Below are positions 23,506 through 36,576 of a DNA stretch of 64,000 nucleotides, in pieces. Positions within the stretch are counted from its first letter, which is position 1; the number at the start of each line of letters is the position of its first letter. The translations under genes were made by a program, and so were the position numbers. The DNA lies in NCBI RefSeq assembly GCF_051020985.1, contig NC_135002.1, positions 5,270,001 through 5,334,000 on the forward strand. Direction: 5' to 3'. The DNA comes from Nomia melanderi (taxonomy: Eukaryota > Arthropoda > Insecta > Hymenoptera > Halictidae). Under the pieces are notes generated by a model. It was not told where the DNA came from. It did not search any database and worked only from the letters and a program-made list of their open reading frames with translations.

Positions 23506-24649
23506 AAACTTATACGACGACACCGTCGTCGACGCCGAATTCTTTTACGATCCTCCGGGCGAGACCGCAGTCGCCGCACGTTCCTCTCGCGACTCGATCG
23601 TCTTCGAGCGGGAAAGTCTACTGTGATTACCTTCTGTTTGAACTATCAGAAACATCATTCAATTTATGACAATAACAGACTAACATCCTCGATGGACAGG
23701 CACGAAAATCGAAGCCTTCGAATAAGACAAGTGAAATGTGAATTTCGCGTAGTTACAGTGTTCGATACGTCAATGAGTAATTTGAGATAACAGAAATATC
23801 ACAATGTTATTCGAAGCGTCGTCCTTCGATCGAGTGATAAAATACACATCTGCGATGCGGTGAATATCTGAAACTCTACACTCGATCGTAGCTTTAGTAA
23901 ATGCTAATGAGAAGTCAATATCACTAGCACGGAATATTAATGCATTCCCTACATTCTAAAAACAACATACCCAACGACAACACGTCACAAACGAGCTCAA
24001 TCGAATCCCCAAATAAAGCAAACGAGCTTCTTTCGCGGTTCAATTATCCTTACAAGGGAAATGCTCCCCTGATTTCTCTTTGCCTCCGAGAAAAGGCAAG
24101 CCGCATTCCGATTATAACACTTGTCGACGATTTGTAATCCGATGACTGCCTCGATCCTTTTGTTCCAGAAAAAGTGACCGCCGCCCTTCGGCCGGGTCGG
24201 GGAAAATCGGCTTCTACCTGGGCGAAAAGGCGACGATCGGACGAGGGAAAGCGATCGCCGGCTAATATCGCCGATTTTTTATTGCTCCCGGGTCGAGCAC
24301 GGTGCACGGGAGCGACGGTTGTAATGAACTTTCAATTAGCATGGCTGTTCGAGCCTTGACAATGGGTCAGTGGCTCTCACGCGATCGGTATCGGGCGTCG
24401 ATTAGGATTCAAAACGGACGAATGGGGAAAAGGAGGGCCGAGCAAACCGCTCGACCCACTTCTGAACGGTAAGATTTCCTCCGAGGGGGTTGATCGAACG
24501 ATTCAGTGGACGGGATTGAAACCGTTGGGCCTCCAATCGGCGTTCGAGTCGATGGCGCCCTTTTCTTTCCGCTAATCCCGACGCGAGTCTCGCTCGCGAT
24601 GCTCCATTGTTCGAATTCGTTTGCCTCGAAATTTAAGGCTTATTATTCT

Positions 24650-24890
24650 TTATCCTCCGCTTTAATGGGAGTCGGAGTTTTTCATGGGAATTACGGATTA
24701 TTTGGCACGAGGAGTTTTCCATGGGAATTAGGGAGTATTTAGAATGAGGGATTTTTCGTGGGAATTAACGGATTAGTTGCAACGAGGAATTTTTAACGGG
24801 GATCAGGAGTTATTTAGAATGAGGATTTTTGTAATGGGAAGTGGGGATCGTTTGGAATTAGCAATTTTTAATAGGAATCTACGAATTCAA
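24650..24890 (+). repeat. Degenerate 45 bp tandem repeat
   Basis: Units of the type catgggaattacggattatttggc repeat about five times with growing divergence. Confidence 0.65.
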
Positions 24891-25607
24891 AATGGATGTT
24901 CCATTCAGAAAGTTGCATGCGTTAGACAGTCTAATATCGGATATTTATTTATAAGTAACGTTCACTCGGATGATGCTCGTTTCAAAAAAAGCGACCTGCA
25001 TCGAACGAGTTTCCAATATGGCTAACGGAAATTCAATTTCCAGAGGAAAGTCACAACGAAAGTACGATCGGTTGGAATAGAAGCTAGTTAACGTGAGATT
25101 GAATAAGGAGCAATGCGATACACCCGCGGTAATAAAAATTGCACGATTCAAGTGAAAATGGAAGTACTCCTCAAGTTCTATTTTCCGAGGTTCGTCCACT
25201 GCTCTATATATTCCACGGACATTTCGCATCCACATAATACAGCCGTAAACTTGAAAATACAAAATTAATTAACTAAATCCTCCGATCGTAATTGTTCTTG
25301 AAGAGAATAAACGATGCTCTCATAATTGTTTCCAGCATGAATAATCGGCGAGCAGTCGCTTATTAATACGACTAACGCGCGACGGCACGTTAATAGAACA
25401 CCAATCAGCTTTCCACGGAAACGGACTCGCTTCTTTTTCAATCGATAAACCGTTTCAACCTTGAGCGGACGATCGGCGATCCAAGGAAAGGAATAGAGAG
25501 CACGGCCGCTCGAGTGCGCGCTTCTCGAGGCACGGGCGGGAAACGCCGATAAAATGCTCCATTTCTCAGGTGCGCGGCTCATTATGGCCGGCGACGATTG
25601 GAAAGTG

Positions 25608-25640
25608 TTAAGGCTAGTCCAGATTGACACTTTGTAGAGT
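25608..25640 (+). mobile_element. Shared element end TTAAGGCTAGTCCAGA, copy 1
   Basis: TTAAGGCTAGTCCAGATTGA is matched at 61460-61479 apart from one base. No right end could be defined here. Confidence 0.4.
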
Positions 25641-28600
25641 TTATTGTATGCCACGCGCCCGTATCAAAGCAGCGTCGCTAATTACCTCTCCGATAAACGT
25701 TAAAACTACTAATTGGAACGACTTATCTCAAAGTTCTTATCAAAATTAGAATACAAAATTAGAATGGGTCCCTTCTCGTTGCATCTATACAAACAAAATC
25801 TCACAATTCTTCGCGAAAGCCTTGTCATAATTTAAACACTTGCAATCTAAACATAAAATGAGTCGATTTGAGGCATCTGGTAGTTTTAGTGTCAACGTAT
25901 CGTCGTCTATGGTGTATACCTCTAAATTCAAGAAGTAAATTAAACTGTTAGAAATTGTTCAGAACAGAACTGAAAGAAATTTAATAAACCGTTGAATAAT
26001 TACATACTCCACAGAAAGTGAACTTGGGAAACTAATCAAACAACGTTCAGCATTCCTCTAGAGATATTGTTTATTTTCAATGGAAAACAACCTACTAACC
26101 CAACATTTATCCACAAGCAGTAGCGTATCAATGTTTCCGCGTCGATTTTCATGGGAAATATTTTATAATTGATTCACTCTCTACACGTTACGTATTTAGC
26201 GAAGACAATATCGAGGTCTACGGTAATTAAGGTAAAACTGAATGTTCTCAAAGACACGCGCACGGCTTGCGTCGTCTCAGCGCTGAGATTGTTTCTCAGT
26301 CTGCGCTATCCTTTACGCGGTGCCCTTCTAAGTTGCGTTTCCCGGCCGACGGAATCTGCTCGGCCAAGATGTGCCGCGATACTGTTCGATTAATCGGTTT
26401 GATTAACGACCGCCGCTGCCTGTCAACGTCCACGCTTCATTATTCGATCCTGTCCCACGATCGGTCCCCGGCTCCTTCCGTTGATCCACTTATCGCCGCG
26501 CCGGTCGCCGCCTCTCACGATCCACGGCGAACCCAGAGCCGCGGTAATTAACGATTCGCGTGCACGGAACTCGAGGAATGCCCAGTCACCGACCGATCAA
26601 CACATCGCGTGCGCTTCGATCACTCGAACGAGGGAACTTCGGAAGTCCGGCCGGCCGGATCGCGCCGAAATTTCGACGTTCTCCGAGAGTACCGGTTATG
26701 GAGATACGGACCGTGAAGATTCACCCTCGGAGGGCCGGAGATTTTTGGGACTTTGTAGCTGACCCTGCTGCGACAGACGCTCGACTCGCTTCGAGCGATT
26801 TTTAATAGATCGTGGACACTGTGGCCAGTTCTCACTTCGGAGACGTTTGCGAGGATTGATGGATTACCGTCGATCGCTACCGTCATCGAAATTACTATGC
26901 GTTCTAGATGCGATTGAACAACAATATGGAGTAGTATCAACTTCCTTCTGCTATTCTCAAATTGAGAAAAAACGGATGTAACGATGCTAAGAAGATCGAA
27001 AAAGAACATCTATTAACACGAATTTCTGGAACAAGAGAACAAAGAGAAAACCGGAGCAAAGGGAGACAAGAGAGATTGAGCTGACCTCGTCGAGCGCTGC
27101 CTCTTCAAACGAATTTCAATTTCAAACGGAAGTGAACGAATTTGAATATCAATGAATTCCTGTAAGTTCAAATTAAATATGACTCTTCTGTTGTCAATTA
27201 TTATTCTTGAAAATAAACGTACATATAGATAAACATCGAATTCCTCCGTGTTCCTAGTGAACCATTAACGATCGAGTAATTCCAGCCGACGCAATTATTG
27301 AAGAAATCACAAAGCAAGGGGTTAACTTTCAGGAAGGAAACCCGCGGCCGCGAAACCACTCGATTTCGGAGTTTCAAAGCCTGTCGTCCCGTAGGATGGA
27401 AAGCGCCGCTTTAACGGTTCGAACCACTTTCCTGGAGGCCGCGAGAGCTCCGCTGAACGAGGCACTCGACTCCCCGTGCACTCTCGAGTAGCACGAGTAC
27501 TCGCACGTATCGGCCTCGCGTGCGCATCAAAACACACGCGGGGAGGCGGACCGACCGCTGCGTTCCAGCCGTGCCGTGGATATTCCGCGTTTACCGATAC
27601 CGCCTCGAATTTCGCGATAATTTCGAGTTCCCGAGAACGGGCTCGAGAGAGGGCTCCGATTGGTCAGCTCCGATCATTACGGGCCTCGGTCGAAAGCTAA
27701 TGAACTTTCGTGTGTACCTCGAGAACCGATGTAGCTATCGAAATGAGACAAGGAGGATACGAAAGTAGGATTCGTTGGCTACAAGCTCTATATTTAGATT
27801 TCTACGTGGCGGCTTACTTGATTATGTTAGACACATTTTTGTTAACGTAAGACGAGTTTCTCTATCGTGTAATGGGGAGATTTTGGTGATCTACTTTCGA
27901 TACGGAGATTCACTGCTGGATTAACTTCGCTGTTAGATTTGATATGAGTATGTGTGAGTGTCTTCTTTGATGGGGGAGAGAAATTAGAAATGTAAAGAGC
28001 CACATGTGGAGTGTAGCGTGAAATGATCTGTTTCAATTTTGGGTATCGTTGACGTCGCGTTCGGGTTGGAATTTGATCTAAATGATACCGTTAGTGACTG
28101 CGTTAAGGTAAGTTATTGAAATTTGGTGTGTTTATAGAGGAAAGATGTAGCTGTAATTTGAATTCTCGAGCAAGACTGTATCTTATTTTGTTCTCGAGAT
28201 ATAGACGAAAGTTCATTAGCATTGAGCTAGCCCTATGTTCAATTGTAACAATAGCACGCAGGTAACTAGATGTTGGATTTACCCACTCTCACGATGATTG
28301 GAGAAAACATCGAACTGAATTATCGCTAAGTAATTTTAGTTTTGTGTGTTATCTTCGATATCGAAGTGCTAGAATTCCTGGGAAGCTTTATCTACAATTT
28401 CTGTACCAATACTATCTCGATAACCTTGGTCTCGCATTCGCAGCAGACACTGAAAGTATGTGAGTTTAATTATTTGCACGGATGCTCTTAATTATTCAAG
28501 CAACTTTAATTGATCGCAGAGTAGAAAGTTATATTCGGAAGCAGAAGCGATTTTAATTATTCGTTGATCCTAATTTAAACCGGTCGACGTCAACATTCTC

Positions 28601-29599
28601 AGCTCCTGCATTCGTGATAATTTAATTAAAGTTACTACTGGTAACTGAAGTAACAGGTAAAAATAAGATCTAATGAGGGTGAACATTCTCAATCGTGCCC
28701 ACAATTTATGTACACCGCGATCAGTGTATTTCACGTATCTCATTTCTCCTCGGATATTTCGTTAATGCAGCGGAAAATTTATGTTATTCGTACAGTCGTT
28801 GGAAACTATTTTAGAAACTATTCTCCTTTTATCTACGATTTCTCATCGAACTATTACACACTTGCCTGTATTTTACGTTTCTGTAAAAAGATTCTCACCC
28901 GTGTGTCTCTTAAACAAACAAACGGACGAAACAAGTGATTATTTATATGATCGCATTACAATCGAAGTCGGCTAATGAAAACATTCCTCTCGCAAAAAGA
29001 AAACCGACCAAGGGGATCAGAAGGCAGATGGATCGCGCGTGACCAGCGTGACGAACGCCAAGAACGTAGTTATTCGTTTTGAATGTTATTCCCGCCGCAT
29101 AACGGTGTCAATGGCGTATAAATCGGTTCGTTCCGCGCTTTTAAATGTCCGTGCCTCGCGACTGCAGCCCGTGAGTCAACCGCAGCGTTCCTTTTTATTT
29201 TCCAGACGCGCGCGCGATAACGCGCGTTGTTATCACCGTTACGTAAATAATGCTCGCGCGTCCGCGGAACGAAAGAACGTTGCTCGTCGGCCGACTCGAT
29301 CGTTCGATTACTCGGAAAATATAATGCCGGGTGTAACACGCGCCCCTGGGAGCTCCTTCGTTTTGTATTTCGAACATATCGGTTTCTTTGTGGCAGCCCT
29401 CTGATCTTCGGGGTAGTCGCTGGGGAAATTATATATTGTCGAACGGTGTTGCGTATTGTTATGTGAAATGGATATGAATGCATTTTTCTATTGTCATTTG
29501 AATCTCGGTCGGTGAAATGGAGTCGAACCATTTCCGCAGGTGCTGCATTGTTCTGCGAAACTCGATGGAACATGCTTTAGTAATTTGGAAGGAATAGAT

Positions 29600-30050
29600 A
29601 GTGTATCATTGTGTACGAATTTTCGTTCAGTGTAAATAGTGTAGTGTAGTATAGTGAAATATAACATGTACTATATATGGTAATATAGTATAGCACAGCA
29701 TAGTGTATATAATATAGTAATATAGTATATCACAGTATAGTGTGTATAATATAGTAATATAGTATAGCACAGTACAGTGTGTACAATACAGTAATTAAAA
29801 CCAGAGAACCCAAAAATATAATAGAAATGGTTAGTGTATTATTGTGTACGAATTTTCGTTCAGTGTAAATAGTATAGTCTAGTATAGTGAAATATAGTCT
29901 GTACTATATATGGTAATATAGTATAATGAAATATAGTGTGTACTATATAGGAATATAGTATAGTACAGTATAGTGTATATAATATAGTAACATAGTACAG
30001 CACAGTACAGTATTTACAATACAGTAATTAAACCCAGAAAACCCAATAAC
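29600..30050 (+). repeat. 233 bp duplication with an ATAGT-rich interior
   Basis: GTGTATCATTGTGTACGAAT at 29601 recurs at 29834 with one change. Each copy then has a microsatellite-like tatagtatag run and ends caatacagtaattaaa. Confidence 0.85.
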
Positions 30051-33000
30051 AATAATCTCAGAAAACTGCCATCCAACCTTGATAATACAAATACAATGTA
30101 TTCAAACATTTTCCATTGTCTTCGTCTCCCACGCAAGCTGCACCCACAGTTAATCTCCTAACGTAACGAAAACTCGCAAATACCGGCCTAACGACATCAT
30201 CGAAAATACAAAAACACCGGAACAACAGCCTCCAATCGAATCCAATCAATCAAATCGACGAAACGAAGAACGAAATTCAATCGCGAGCTCACAGAAACTC
30301 GAATACAACGCAGAAATGTCAGCGATCGCGTATGAAAAGAAGAATGACCCGGTTAATCGCGACACGCGGCGTCGATTACGATCGAACGCCTCCCGATCGC
30401 GAACATCGCGAGCAGATTCTCATCGCGGTGAACACGGGGCCGAATAAAAGGCGTCGAATGACGCGCATAATGCGACCGGTTGAACAATAGGCGAGGCGGG
30501 CGTGCGGCGTCGATCCGACGACGCCAATGCCGTCATCCTCGTTATACGCTCTTCCCCTCCCCCTCGCGTCGCGTCCCCGGCTTTTTGTCATTTTTCTCTT
30601 TTCCTCCGTTTCTCCCCTTTCTTCCCCGCCCCGCGACTCCAGCCCGGTCCTTTTCCTTTTCATTCTTCTCGCCTTCCGCGCGCGGGCGCGCGAGCGCGCT
30701 TCTCTTCGTTTTTCTCGTTTATTTTTGAAAGCGGGATACGTGGTCGGAACAGGAAACGCCATGGGAAAGTGAGCAATCGGTATTCCACAGCTGTGTCGCC
30801 GCGGAGAACCTCCGTGAAACGCTATATTGCGTGGAGAACCGGACCTACGCACGCCGCGTTCACTGTAGTTCTTTCTAATCCGATGCAACTCGCGCATCCG
30901 ATTTTTCGCCGATCTCCCCCACGCCTCCGACGATCGGTTCGGAGAACCTCTGCGACGAATCGATTCAACGGTCGTTGCACTGAATCAATTAGCCGCCGCG
31001 TAGCCCGATGTTAATGGATCGAACTTGTATCCTTGACGATTTATAGGATAACGCGTGCCGGAATGACTTCTACAAAAATTGATGGACTCTGATTGAATCG
31101 TGCTCCAGTAAATCTTCCTCGGGATGTTTTAATGCGTTCGGAGGAAATATGATTCATCTTCTTAGGCTCGCGCTCTTTTCCTCGGAGCAATCAATAATGG
31201 TTTATTAGCATTCCACCGGTGGAATTTGAATCTGTCAGTTTCACCTGTCTGGTAGTTTCCTAATCGTACCACGTGTTTTTATAACGAATCGTACCACGAT
31301 GCGATTCTCGGTCTATGAGAATAAAAGGAATGACTAAAATGTTGTTTATAGGGCCCAAATTTTAAAAGTCCAATGAAAGTTTTGGAAATGCAATGTGAAA
31401 TAATCAAAGAATTTAAGTAGAGTTCAAATGTGACTCAAACTAAATGTTAACCAAAAATCTATTTGAAGCTCCATCGAGACAAGAACCAACAACACGGTTT
31501 CCCAAAAACACGTGGCTGCGAGGACCACCGCGCATATTGAACGCGGCGACTCGTCATCGACGAACGCGTTCGTCTCGAGCCGGCTTCGAATTCCCGACCG
31601 GACGTCCGTCGCAGGCATGGCCGTCGTGCGAGCGAAGAAGATGATCGATCTATTTCGAGGGTGGCGCGAAGACAAGAATATTGATAAAGCCGTGGCCGGT
31701 GCGCTTTTTAAGGCGACGCGGCGCTGCGCGGCGCGGCGAGGCGAGGAGAGGAGAGTCCTCGAGCTGCGCCGGCCAATGCAAATCCGCTTCCCGGGGCCTG
31801 GCGATGCGACGTGAAAAAATGTTCCACACGGGAGCCGAAGCGTGAACGTGGACGCGAGGAGGGTCCCTGCCGATATCGATTTCGTGAGCGCAAATCGATA
31901 TCCGTGGCTCGGATAACGGACACCAGAACCGCGAATCTCACTGACTCGGTCACGGTGCGCTCGCCGACGTGAAAGTCTTTCTTTTCGGGGGGAGAGGGAT
32001 AAGATTGCGCTTATTCCTCTGCGTGATAATACAAGTACCTGATCGATTAGCCTTCGATAACTCGTTTATCGCGACGTTTTCGCCTTCAGATCTGAGCGTT
32101 TTAATCTTGCGATTGATATTTCGGGATTGTTTGTTTCGGTTTTTTCGAACATTCTTGGAGTTCGGTGAAAGTTTCAGGAGGATTTTCGTGTGAATTGGAT
32201 GAATGGGAACTTGATCGTTATATTACGTTTCTATTGTATTATAAGTGCAGTGATTGGGGAATGTTGAAGCTGCTATTTAAGATTTAGAGTAGAACCTTAT
32301 TTTCTGGTAATAGTGTTCTTAACATTACTAACATGGACGTTGCTGTATTATTAGTAGTGCTAATAATCCTAAAAAAATATTATTACCTAGTATATCATTA
32401 ATACTCCCAATACTCCTAAGAGCAACATTATTACAGTACTGTCTCTTAACCGTTTGCCGTCGAGAATATTTTTTTCAATAAATATTCATTATTTTCTGAT
32501 GAAATGATATTTTTTGCAATTAACATGATACCTTGCATAAATTAAGCGACAGAACTATTTTACTTCGATGTTCCATATGTTCGTACATTATATAAAATTT
32601 AATATTGAATCTTCAATTTTACAATTTCCTTGGGTCAAATCAAATGGCGACTGGAAGGCGAGTGCGTTAATTATCCGCACCACATCCACGATAACGTAAA
32701 CCATTGGCTTGCACAAACCCAAAGGATCGTCTGTTTCTGCAGTAACTTCTCCGTCAGTCCCAACAATCGTCACAGTCGCGACACAATTAAAAATTCCCCG
32801 CCGTGCGCACACTTTGTTAATGCCCATCAAAGATCGAGAGGCGAGGCAACGGATGCCTGTTCCGCGTCCACATTGTCGACGCCATCGTCGAAGGGAAAAC
32901 GGCGAGTACACACAGTTCTGCGGGTGTATTCGATCATCGAGGCGTCAACATCCGTCCGGCGCGCGGCGGTTGAAACGTGGGGCTCTCTCGAAACAGGAAA

Positions 33001-33474
33001 TTCGTTACGCGGAAACGAGGCCCGCAATCTGGAGGGCTTTGCGCACGATTTTAACCGGCGAAACGCGAGAAAAAAAAAAGAAGAACCGGGACGGGGAATG
33101 AAAGGGCTCCGAAAATAACCGTTTGAAACTGTTACACCTCGGTTCCGACTGAAACAACTATGGAGAACCGAAATGAAGTCATAACTGTTATTAGGTACAT
33201 CGGTTCCGAGCTGTATCGATTCCGATTTCAATCCCACGGGATCGATGCTACGTCGGTTCTATTGGGAATCGGCAGTGGCAGCTATCTTGAGGGTAAAATA
33301 AATGATAATACATCAATTGGAATGAAGAAGGGATATACAAGGCTACGGAGAAATTAATAAACGAATGAACTCATTACGTCCCCAGAAATTGTACCGCAAT
33401 GACTCGTTCTTCCACATTTCTTTCAAAGCAGACTAACAGTTACATTACGTTCGCTAAAAAGTTCCGTCCCATTT
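30051..33474. other. No supported gene
   Basis: CT/CG-rich at 30.5-30.75 kb and GC-rich at 31.5-31.95 kb. A minus-strand frame at 32.59-32.85 kb is protein-like (VTIVGTDGEVTAETDD) but without splice or start support. Confidence 0.4.
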
Positions 33475-33656
33475 TTAACACTAGATTTACGGACGTTGAT
33501 TCTACACTTTATTATATTGAATTATTTTTAGAAAACTACGTGTTCATTCAAAACCAATTAAGAGTATCGCGCGAATCGAAATCGACTGGAACTGTTGCTA
33601 AATAATCTTGAAAAAATTCAATATCCATCGAGTTGGCTTCGTAAATTTAGTGTTAA
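33475..33656. mobile_element. TTAA-flanked MITE (family H), copy 2
   Basis: Left TTAACACTAGATTTACGGA; right TTCGTAAATTTAGTGTTAA. The ends pair over about 14 bp. Confidence 0.78.
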
Positions 33657-34529
33657 ACGAAAGTCAAAGAGCAATTCCGCTACGTGCAATTGCTCTTTTT
33701 AAAGCATGTGTCTATTCTATTCGAAAATCTTCTATTGCCTACTTGCAATGCTATACTATAATCTAAACACCACATTGAAAAGTAAAACAAGATACGTTGG
33801 CCATCGAACAGAACCCAATAAGCGTCTATACCACGAAAACCTAGATCCCAATGGAAAGCTGTCACTGCCAATTCCTAATGGCACCGACAGAGCATCGGTT
33901 CCAAGGACCTAGAACCGAAACTGATACACCTGATAACAGTAATGGCTCTGTTTCGGTTCCCCGCGACCGTTCCAAGAACCAGAAACGATATCATATCTGT
34001 TTTCAACCCCTGTCGGTTGCGCCGGTTACTCGATCCCCGATCCGTGCACCGAAAATCCCGGCCAGTCCAGTTTCCGCCGCGGCGATCTCGACTAGATCTC
34101 GAAACAGGCCGGGAAGCCGAAAGCACTCGGTCCGCGGCATTCAACGCCCCGCGACCCCCCGCTGGCTCCAGTAAAAGTGGCCCGATGTCAATGGGCGCAT
34201 TCATTCGCACCTGAACGTTTCACCCCTGCGCCGTCTATGAATAACTTGAAGGTAATTTTCTTCCACCCCGGGGAAGGAGCGGCCGCGAGTGCGCCTTCGT
34301 TTTGGAGTAGGTCGACTGAGAGGTTTCGTTCTCCTCCTTTTTTTATTTTTTATTTTTTTTTTGAAATTGAAGAACGTAACGGAGCGGAATTAATCTTGAG
34401 AACTTCAGAATCTTTCCCTTCTCTTGGGGGTAAGGAAGATTTCGTTTTGACTTCGGCGAGTCGAGTTTTGCGAAGTTTCGCGTTGCCGGTGCTTCGTGTC
34501 GTGATTTTTTGCTGATCGCGAGAGTTAGC
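33657..34529. other. No supported gene
   Basis: A plus-strand AACTTGAAG|GTAATT donor near 34252 closes a short frame, but it has no partner. Confidence 0.4.
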
Positions 34530-34860
34530 ATTGATATAGATATTGATGAAATAATAAGAAATTATGATATCTGGTAATAAATAGTAGTAATAATGATGGT
34601 ACGAATGATAATAATAACAGTAATGATAGTGAGTAGTAGTAGTAATAGTAATAATAGTAATAATAATAGTAATGATAACGAGAAACAGTAGTAATAATAG
34701 TAATTATAACGAGTAATAGCAATAATAATAATAGTAACAATAATAGTAATGATAACGAGTAGTAGTAATGATAATAATAGTAACAATAATAGTAATGATG
34801 ACGAGTAGTAGTAATAATAATAATATTAATATTAAATAATATATAACAGTGGTGAGTAAA
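34530..34860 (+). repeat. Complex trinucleotide repeat (AAT/AGT/GAT mix)
   Basis: Interspersed taatagtaa, gatgataac and gagtagtag units across 330 bp. No coding content; hydrophobic frames on the minus strand are artefacts. Confidence 0.9.
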
Positions 34861-36416
34861 TGATAAATAACAAATACTGATATTAAAGGCACTTCATGTT
34901 TCATATATTACCGCTATACAGAGTACAGGAAAATCAAGATAATCGTTTCGCAAGTGGCAATTTGTTAAAACGAGAGGACGTTTCGAAAATTGAAGATCAC
35001 TCCGCCGGCTAACAGAAAACAGTATACTCTAGCTACTCGCGAGGAGAAGTGGCTCCACTCGGTCGTCTCTCCTCGTGTTCGCGCGGTGCCTCGTCGCGCC
35101 ATTCGTCTCTGTCGTTCTGTCCGCGAGTAGACAACCGAAGGTAAAAGAAGGCGAGAAGAACGGCGAACGCGAGGGCAGCGAGCAAGAAAAGGAACGCAGA
35201 AAGGGAGGAATCCGAAGCCGGCGCGACAGCGTTTCCCAATCCCGCGTGTTTCGACACCCACGCCTCGCGAATATCATCCTACCGGAGCCGCTTTCGAAAA
35301 GAATATGAATGAACGAGGTGTCCCGTGAACACCTCCTAACCCAGACCCTTTGATGCTCGGTGGCTTCGCCTGGAACCGGCTGACTTTCATTTTCTCATTA
35401 TTCCGGACATAAATGCACGAATACGTTGTAAATTTGGCGAGAGAAATTAATGTAACTGTGCGTTACGGATTAGATTCTTCGCAAACTCATCGTTTCGTTA
35501 TTTCAATTACTAGCTATTGCAATTATTGGTTATTGCGATAATTAACAAATGGTAAGTATAAAGTATTTATAGATTGCAATTTCGATGCATTTATAAGGTA
35601 CACGATTTTCTATCGTTTAATATACTTGAAAATTCCTTGTGTTCTTCATTTTGAGCGTAATAAAATTTTCCGCGGAAGACTCGATGCTCGCAGCGCCGCC
35701 ATTTTGGCAACGCAAGCCGGAAACAGCAGATCATTATCGAGAACACGCTTTCTAAAACACCTTCCGTACTTTACGACACGCTCGACTACCTAAAAACTGA
35801 ATTCCGATCGAAATCTCAAAGATTCTAGTCCCTTAAAACTTCGGTGAACGAGAGAATCGGTTTTACCGTTGAAGATAATGCCTCGCGCGGCACGGAACCG
35901 GGAACTTTCACTTCGAACGTGAAAAATAAAACTTCGGTGAAACACTTCCTCTCCGCGGTCCCGAGGATGCGCGAGAACACGCGCGTAGCCTAACTAAAAC
36001 GTATAATCCCGGGAAAACCTCGATCCCGAGGAACCCTGGGAAAAATCAATTTACCGTCGCATCGGAATCGCGGTGCATCCGTGCCGTCGTAAAAACGAAT
36101 GTCCGCGTCTGGTCGGTGAATAAAACGGAGACCGATCTCTGGCGAGCAACGACCGCGGATAATAACCTGAGCGGACATTGATAGAGAAATATTTATCATC
36201 AAACACGATGAACGCGCGGCGAGCGACCCGCAGGGCCCATAAATCCCCGGCGCCCACCCCGAAATCCCGGATAAATTAACCCGCGAACGACTGTTTTAAT
36301 CTCGTTGAAAGTTTAATGGATATCGACCTGGCCGCGGGTCGTTCCGTTACAACGCAACAGCGACAGAGAAAGAAAGGAGAGAGTCCTCACCGAATATACA
36401 TACTTCGCGGGAAGCC
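34861..36416. other. No supported gene
   Basis: GC-richer block at 35.0-35.4 kb and AT-rich DNA otherwise; may be intron of the minus-strand gene if the downstream candidate exons are real. Confidence 0.4.
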
Positions 36417-36417
36417 A

Positions 36418-36448
<31 letters not shown>

Positions 36449-36453
36449 GAGGA
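36417..36453 (+). repeat. (GAA)n microsatellite
   Basis: About eleven GAA units then GGAGGAGG. Confidence 0.9.
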
Positions 36454-36525
36454 GGTTGGGAAACGCTGGGTATAAAACGAGGCGGTGCATCGCGGAGGAA
36501 AACGCATTGTTTAGGCTGCACTTAC

Positions 36526-36576
36526 ACACCGACCGACCGGTGGGTGTGTCACGAGCGTGAAATACCGGCGAAGTGA
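36526..36576 (-). CDS. Candidate 51 bp exon, possible continuation of the minus-strand gene
   Basis: Acceptor cacgtcttctcgtag and donor TGT|GTAAGTGC are both strong. Phase 0 to phase 0 gives 17 codons, SLRRYFTLVTHPPVGRC, which fits directly after the candidate microexon. A second open frame exists in phase 2. The splice signals are better than the coding evidence, so this may be a chance pair. Confidence 0.28.

Larger units (their letters stand above)
21305..29599. other. Mostly unannotatable intergenic or intronic DNA
   Basis: Apart from the two low-confidence small frames at 22.6 and 23.3 kb, a repeat at 24.65 kb and one element end at 25.6 kb, I see only alternating AT-rich and GC-richer stretches with short unsupported frames. 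Confidence 0.45.

Noticed and set aside
32588..32860. Minus-strand frame with beta-strand-like text VTIVGTDGEVTAETDD
   Set aside because: No start or acceptor, and the other strand is also open in two frames, so coding cannot be distinguished from chance.
34525..34904. Leu/Ile/Tyr-rich minus-strand frames resembling membrane proteins
   Set aside because: Translation of the AAT/AGT microsatellite.
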